Assembly: GCF_003048255.1 (NCBI RefSeq)
Contig: NZ_CP028487.1
Coordinates: 4,650,001 to 4,714,000, forward strand
Source: Yersinia massiliensis
GTDB lineage: Bacteria > Pseudomonadota > Gammaproteobacteria > Enterobacterales > Enterobacteriaceae
Direction of reading: 5' to 3'
DNA length: 64,000 bases
Of the stretch, positions 58,435 to 64,000 are shown one piece after another. A program made the translations under genes and the position numbers. The notes beneath the pieces are model-generated. The model was given only the letters and a program-made list of their open reading frames with translations, was not told the DNA's origin and made no database searches. Every line of letters begins with the position of its first letter. Position 1 is the stretch's first letter.

Positions 58435-59201
58435 GTTAACTTATTATGGTCAAAAAAAACGCCTGCCATTAAGGCAAGCGTCTAAATTTTCAGGTCTACA
58501 GACAACAATGTCGGCGCCTCACTCAACGTTATGCCCGGTATGTGATGAAGATATTCAACATCGTTTACGTGGACAATAGGCACCCTAAAATCGGCTCTGC
58601 ATCATCTCTGGGTTTATGAAGCCGAACTGGTTATCAAAACCAAGCTGTCATAATAAGTGAGATGAGCATCTACAGGTTAGATATTGCAGTTACCGTGCCA
58701 AATTGCGTAATCAGCTGCTATTTTATTCATAAAAAACTGAAAAACCATTTAATTAACTGATTATTAATGGTTTTATTTTTATATCTCATTTCTATACTCT
58801 CTCTCTACCCAAAGCCCCCCGTCACGATACACATCTAGTGATCTGTCGCTACAAAACGACGTTATCAGTCACCATCATTTTTATTTATATTTATCAGATG
58901 GTTGTACGTCTCCTTTTAGAGACAATGTATGAGTCGTTTGTCGTGAAAAACCAACACCAACAATTGGAGAGGATTAATTGCCGATCTTGTCAGGCTAATG
59001 GCTTAATTTGATCAAAGGGCAGCAACAAATGTTTGTGGTGTAAGAAAAACGAGTTTATGCCGTAAGAGGAACGACAACGCTGCTGTGTCGGTAGTGGCTA
59101 ACAAGACAGAGTATGGGCTAGAAAGTCATGATGGCTGGCAGCAAGCGACAGGTAAGCCGATATGTCCAGTAAACAGATTTGATATCGACAAAGTACAGAC
59201 G
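58435..59201. other. Decayed stretch without an intact gene
   Basis: Nearly 770 bases lack a credible gene. A hairpin-like ACGCCTGCC / GGCAAGCGT lies at 58459-58483. A short open frame at 58508-58579 (MSAPHSTLCPVCDEDIQHRL) has a CxxC but no ribosome-binding site. At 58943-59065 a frame reads NCRSCQANGLI, then a stop, then KCLWCKKNEF, a two-CxxC zinc-finger-like pattern broken by a TGA. In E. coli, aslBA lie in the matching place; I see no sign of them here. The remainder is AT-rich and shows nothing clear. Confidence 0.4.
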
Positions 59202-59227
59202 AAAAAAAACCCCGCATTGCGGGGTTT
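59202..59227 (-). terminator. Terminator of the tRNA operon
   Basis: AAACCCCGC and GCGGGGTTT form a strong stem with a 3-base loop, followed by T's on the minus strand. It lies 11 bases after the tRNA-Pro gene. Confidence 0.9.
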
Positions 59228-59237
59228 CTTTTGAAAT

Positions 59238-59314
59238 TGGTCGGCGAGAGAGGATTCGAACCTCCGACCCACTGGTCCCAAACCAGTTGCGCTACCAAGC
59301 TGCGCTACTCGCCG
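59238..59314 (-). tRNA. proM: tRNA-Pro (anticodon TGG)
   Basis: 77 bases, with encoded CCA at the 3' end. The acceptor CGGCGAG pairs with CTCGCCG. The anticodon loop TTTGGGA gives TGG, and the T arm has GGTTCGAATCC. It is the last gene of the four-tRNA operon, as in E. coli argX-hisR-leuT-proM. Confidence 0.96.
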
Positions 59315-59387
59315 ATTTCTTGCTTCTTACTCTACATGGTCTTTCGACCTATGTCCATGTAAATATTAATAAAATCTACATGTTGTG

Positions 59388-59474
59388 TGGTGCGAAGGGA
59401 GGGACTTGAACCCTCACGTCCGTAAGGACACTAACACCTGAAGCTAGCGCGTCTACCAATTCCGCCACCATCGC
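59388..59474 (-). tRNA. leuT: tRNA-Leu (anticodon CAG)
   Basis: 87 bases with a long variable arm (TGTCCTTACGGACGT) typical of leucine tRNAs and an encoded CCA. The acceptor is GCGATGG... with ...TCGC. The anticodon loop TTCAGGT gives CAG. Confidence 0.95.
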
Positions 59475-59489
59475 ATGTTCCACAAAATT

Positions 59490-59565
59490 TGGGGTGGCTA
59501 ATGGGGCTCGAACCCACGACAACTGGAATCACAATCCAGGGCTCTACCAACTGAGCTATAGCCAC
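59490..59565 (-). tRNA. hisR: tRNA-His (anticodon GTG)
   Basis: 76 bases with encoded CCA. The acceptor is GTGGCTA / TAGCCAC and the anticodon loop TTGTGAT gives GTG. The extra 5' G of tRNA-His comes from RNase P processing of the encoded base. Confidence 0.95.
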
Positions 59566-59663
59566 CATAACTTCTTACTACAGACTTCTTACATCATAAA
59601 ACTGACTTCGTACTTCATCGTACGCGGCAATCTTACCACCGCAGCTCTTGCACACAAAATTAA

Positions 59664-59740
<77 letters not shown>

Positions 59741-59887
59741 TTAGCGCCGTTGCGGGTGAGGATACTACGGTTTTAATACTTGGCTGTCTAGTGCTTTTTT
59801 AGAAGAAATGGCGCGTTTGCTTACGCTTTGCTCACTCTGCCACAAAAGTCAGCCATTGTTAGCCGTTACCTCACCCGTTTGCGGGTT

Positions 59888-61279
59888 TTATAAACGTTCG
59901 GTTTCAACAACCCTCGGATTATTCATTTTCAGCCCAAAATAGCAGGCCGAGACTAACCCAAGGAAAATCACCCCAACTAACAGCGATAAACGGGTATCAG
60001 GGTTAATCCCCATCCCAACTAACACACAGATCAAAAAGGCGATCGTAAGATAGTTAACATAAGGGAAGAGGATGGATTTAAATGGATGCTGCTTTAATGC
60101 CTCTTTGTGTACCTGTCGAAAACGGAGCTGGCTGACCAGCACCACAAACCACGGCACCATCCCTGGCAACACACTGGCGCTGTAGACGTACACAAACACC
60201 TGCTGCGGGTTAGGAATAATGTAATTGAGGCTAGATCCCACCAACAGGCACAAAATCGTGACCGCGATGCAATAAACGGGGACACCACTGGCAGAAAGTT
60301 TCGTCAGGAAAGCCGGTAACTGGCGGTTTTTCGCCAAGGCATACAACATCCGCCCACCACTGTACATGCCACTGTTACAGCCAGACAGTGCAGCTGTCAG
60401 CACCACGAAGTTGATGATACCTGCGGCGGCGGTGATCCCTATCTTGGCGAAGGTCAGAACAAAGGGGCTACCTTCAGTGCCAATACCATTCCATGGAAAG
60501 ATAGTGACGATGACAAATATTGCGCCCACATAGAAAATCAAAATGCGCCACAAAATATTATTGATGGCTCGCTTTAACGTCACCTGTGGGTTTCTAGCTT
60601 CACCGGCAGTAATGCCGACCAATTCAACGCCTTGATAGGATGCCACCACAATACATAACGCGAACATAAACCCTTTCCAGCCACCGGCAAAGAAACCGCC
60701 GTGGGCCGTCAAGTTATCAAAACCAATCGGTTGGCCGTGATTACCAAAACCGAAGAAGATAACGCCCAGCCCCACTAGTATCATCACAATGATGGTGGTG
60801 ACTTTGATCATCGCAAACCAAAACTCTAGCTCACCATATAATCTGACCGCGGCCAGATTCGCTAGCGCCACGATGGCAACCCCCGCGATAGCAGGCATCC
60901 ATTGGGGGATTTCAGGGAACCAAAACTGTACATAGACGCCAATGGCAGTAATTTCAGATATCCCCACCGCTATCCACATAAACCAATAGCCCCAAGCGGT
61001 CAGATAACCAAAATAGGGGCTGAGATATTTATGTGCGTAGACGGCAAATGAGCCTGCAACCGGCTCCAGATGCAGCATTTCACCCATTGAGCGCATAATA
61101 AAGAACACAAATAGCCCGGCGATAATATAGGCCAGCAACACCGACGGCCCCGCCCATTTCAATGTACTGGCTGACCCCATAAAGAGCCCGACGCCTATAG
61201 TGCCGCCAAGGGCTATCAGCTCGATATGCCGAGCTTCCAGCCCACGGTGCAATCCTTTTTTCTCTTCGTTGTCTGCCAT
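59888..61279 (-). CDS. thrP: Threonine/serine transporter ThrP (YifK)
   Basis: APC-family amino acid permease of 463 residues. I choose the ATG at 61279 ([18 protein letters not shown]), with AGAGGGA just upstream; the longer reading starts at 61372 without a site. Twelve hydrophobic segments are visible. The first has the substrate motif [20 protein letters not shown]. ThrP imports threonine and serine with protons. It lies between wecG and the tRNAs, as in E. coli. Confidence 0.92.
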   Translation of the reverse strand: MADNEEKKGLHRGLEARHIELIALGGTIGVGLFMGSASTLKWAGPSVLLAYIIAGLFVFFIMRSMGEMLHLEPVAGSFAVYAHKYLSPYFGYLTAWGYWFMWIAVGISEITAIGVYVQFWFPEIPQWMPAIAGVAIVALANLAAVRLYGELEFWFAMIKVTTIIVMILVGLGVIFFGFGNHGQPIGFDNLTAHGGFFAGGWKGFMFALCIVVASYQGVELVGITAGEARNPQVTLKRAINNILWRILIFYVGAIFVIVTIFPWNGIGTEGSPFVLTFAKIGITAAAGIINFVVLTAALSGCNSGMYSGGRMLYALAKNRQLPAFLTKLSASGVPVYCIAVTILCLLVGSSLNYIIPNPQQVFVYVYSASVLPGMVPWFVVLVSQLRFRQVHKEALKQHPFKSILFPYVNYLTIAFLICVLVGMGINPDTRLSLLVGVIFLGLVSACYFGLKMNNPRVVETERL

Positions 61280-61632
61280 AAATCCCTCTGTAAACCTACT
61301 GGTGTGTGTCTGTTCCGGATGCCCGGTTATTGTTTTTTTAAGCAAAAAAAATGCGAGGCCAAACGAAAACATTCAGCCTGATTATTAATAACGACAAATT
61401 AAATGATAGGGAAACAGACCATAATAAAAAATGTTTGTGTCCACGAAACCCTAACCGGCCCGTATCGTTCCGTATCTGCGCCAGATAAGCAAACAAGAAG
61501 TTAAAACTTTATAGAATAAATAAAATAAAATTGATTCCATAATGGAATTAAAATGAAGGCGGAATAAACAGAGGAGACAGGTGAAATGGTTATCCTAGTA
61601 GGGCCATCTCTGGCCCTACTCTGCACATATAC
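61280..61632. promoter_or_regulatory. Gap between wecG and thrP
   Basis: This 353-base gap is AT-rich in its middle. It holds the thrP leader and promoter, which I cannot place exactly. Near its left end AGTAGGGCCA (61597-61606) and TGGCCCTACT (61611-61620) form a perfect 10-bp hairpin, 13 bases after the wecG stop. It lacks a U-run, so it is a weak terminator or a 3'-end stabiliser. Confidence 0.5.
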
Positions 61633-62394
61633 TTACAAGCGACCGCTGTAATAATAACCCACAAATTTAAGTAGTTTGAATTGGCGGCGAATACGGCTTG
61701 GTTGTGCCAGTAGGCGATAAAGCCACTCCAGCCCCAGATTCTGCCAGATCTTTGGTGCACGCTTAACATGACCGGTAAAGACATCGTAAGTCCCGCCAAC
61801 GCCCATATACAACGCATCAGGGTAAAACTTACGGCAGTCACGCATAAACATTTCCTGCTTAGGCGACCCCATGGCAACGGTCACAATCGCCGCACCGCTG
61901 GCAGCGATACGGGCAAATAGCGCCTCACGCTGTTCCGGCGTGAAATAGCCATCTTGGCTACCGACCAAGTTCACGTTCCATTGCGCACGTAGCTTGGCTT
62001 CTGTTTCGGCTAGGATCTCAGGCTTACCACCGACCAAAAAGACTGGCGTGCCTTGCTGGCCCGCACGTTGCATTAAGGCTTCCCATAAATCCGCCCCTGC
62101 AACACGTGAAAGTTGCGCCTGTGGGTATTTACGACGAATCGCGCGTACCATGCTGATGCCATCGGCATACAGATATTCAGCTTCGTTAATCAATTCGCGC
62201 AAAGCGGTATCGTCTTCGGCCTTCAGCAGCTTCTCTGCATTCATGGCCACCAGCGTACCCGTTTTGACCGGACCACTGCTCAGCAGGTGATCCAGCGTCT
62301 GATTCATGTCACGAAAACCCCAAATCTCGAAACCACGGACATTGTATTTAGGAATGTTCGTTTCTTGGGTTGGAATAGCAGTATTCAGTTCCAT
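61633..62394 (-). CDS. wecG: UDP-ManNAcA transferase WecG
   Basis: Glycosyltransferase of 253 residues (RffM) that adds N-acetylmannosaminuronic acid to form lipid II of enterobacterial common antigen. Family blocks are [56 protein letters not shown] and [18 protein letters not shown]. It lies 8 bases after wzyE. Confidence 0.95.
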   Translation of the reverse strand: MELNTAIPTQETNIPKYNVRGFEIWGFRDMNQTLDHLLSSGPVKTGTLVAMNAEKLLKAEDDTALRELINEAEYLYADGISMVRAIRRKYPQAQLSRVAGADLWEALMQRAGQQGTPVFLVGGKPEILAETEAKLRAQWNVNLVGSQDGYFTPEQREALFARIAASGAAIVTVAMGSPKQEMFMRDCRKFYPDALYMGVGGTYDVFTGHVKRAPKIWQNLGLEWLYRLLAQPSRIRRQFKLLKFVGYYYSGRL

Positions 62395-62402
62395 TACAGT
62401 CC

Positions 62403-64000
<1,598 letters not shown>

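Noticed and set aside
59098..59298. Short frames over the tRNA genes
   Set aside because: They are readings of tRNA-Pro and its terminator and have no coding signal.

Overview
The window is chromosomal DNA of an Enterobacterales member. The identity level and synteny of the core genes, ERIC-type intergenic repeats, a CS1-like fimbrial operon and the locus order all point to Yersinia, probably the Y. pseudotuberculosis/Y. pestis complex. That species call is inference from recognition; no search was run. No prophage, intact insertion sequence, CRISPR array or rRNA was found. Almost every gene is a recognisable housekeeping gene.

Layout. (1) 1-6036: an AT-rich alpha (CS1/CFA-I type) chaperone-usher fimbrial operon: major pilin, usher, two tandem chaperones, minor pilin, tip adhesin. 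(2) 6164-11163: livKHMGF branched-chain amino acid ABC transporter, with a terminator-like hairpin between livK and livH. (3) 11585-23956: the conserved panM / rpoH / ftsX-ftsE-ftsY / rsmD-yhhL / yhhM / yhhN / zntA / tusA / yhhQ / dcrB block. It carries a ZntR-type promoter before zntA and a preQ1-I riboswitch before yhhQ. (4) 24019-31405: the divergent glpACB and glpTQ glycerol-3-phosphate genes, bordered by an ERIC element that supplies the last codons of glpC. (5) 31495-40368: yigL, pldB, rhtB, rhtC, recQ, pldA, yigI, rarD, corA. (6) 40479-44400: an accessory pocket with the corA leader and a candidate leader peptide, a methyltransferase remnant, and a two-gene Tm-1-like operon. The first gene of that operon (UPF0261) is frameshifted, and a divergent TetR-family gene shares paired palindromic operators with it. 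(7) 44629-53706: uvrD with a LexA box, yigB, xerC, yigA, dapF, lptM, cyaY, cyaA, interrupted by two tandem ERIC arrays. (8) 54167-58209: the hemCDXY operon. (9) 58210-59237: a palindromic repeat and a decayed stretch. (10) 59238-59740: tRNA-Arg, -His, -Leu and -Pro on the minus strand. (11) 59888-64000: thrP (yifK) and the end of the enterobacterial common antigen cluster (wecG, wzyE, partial wecF).

Functional links. TusA and YhhQ, both supporting tRNA wobble-base modification, are divergent neighbours. RpoH lies downstream of ftsYEX with its own sigma-E-like and sigma-70-like promoters. CRP sites at cyaA and at the glp intergenic region tie carbon-source control to genes in the window. The most interesting items are regulatory or repeat-based: the corA leader, the preQ1-I riboswitch, ERIC arrays joined at TA dinucleotides, an 18-bp repeat grown from the corA stop codon, and the Tm-1-like operon with its operators. 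I found no clearly novel multi-gene system. The nearest candidate is the Tm-1-like operon, whose cellular role is not established.
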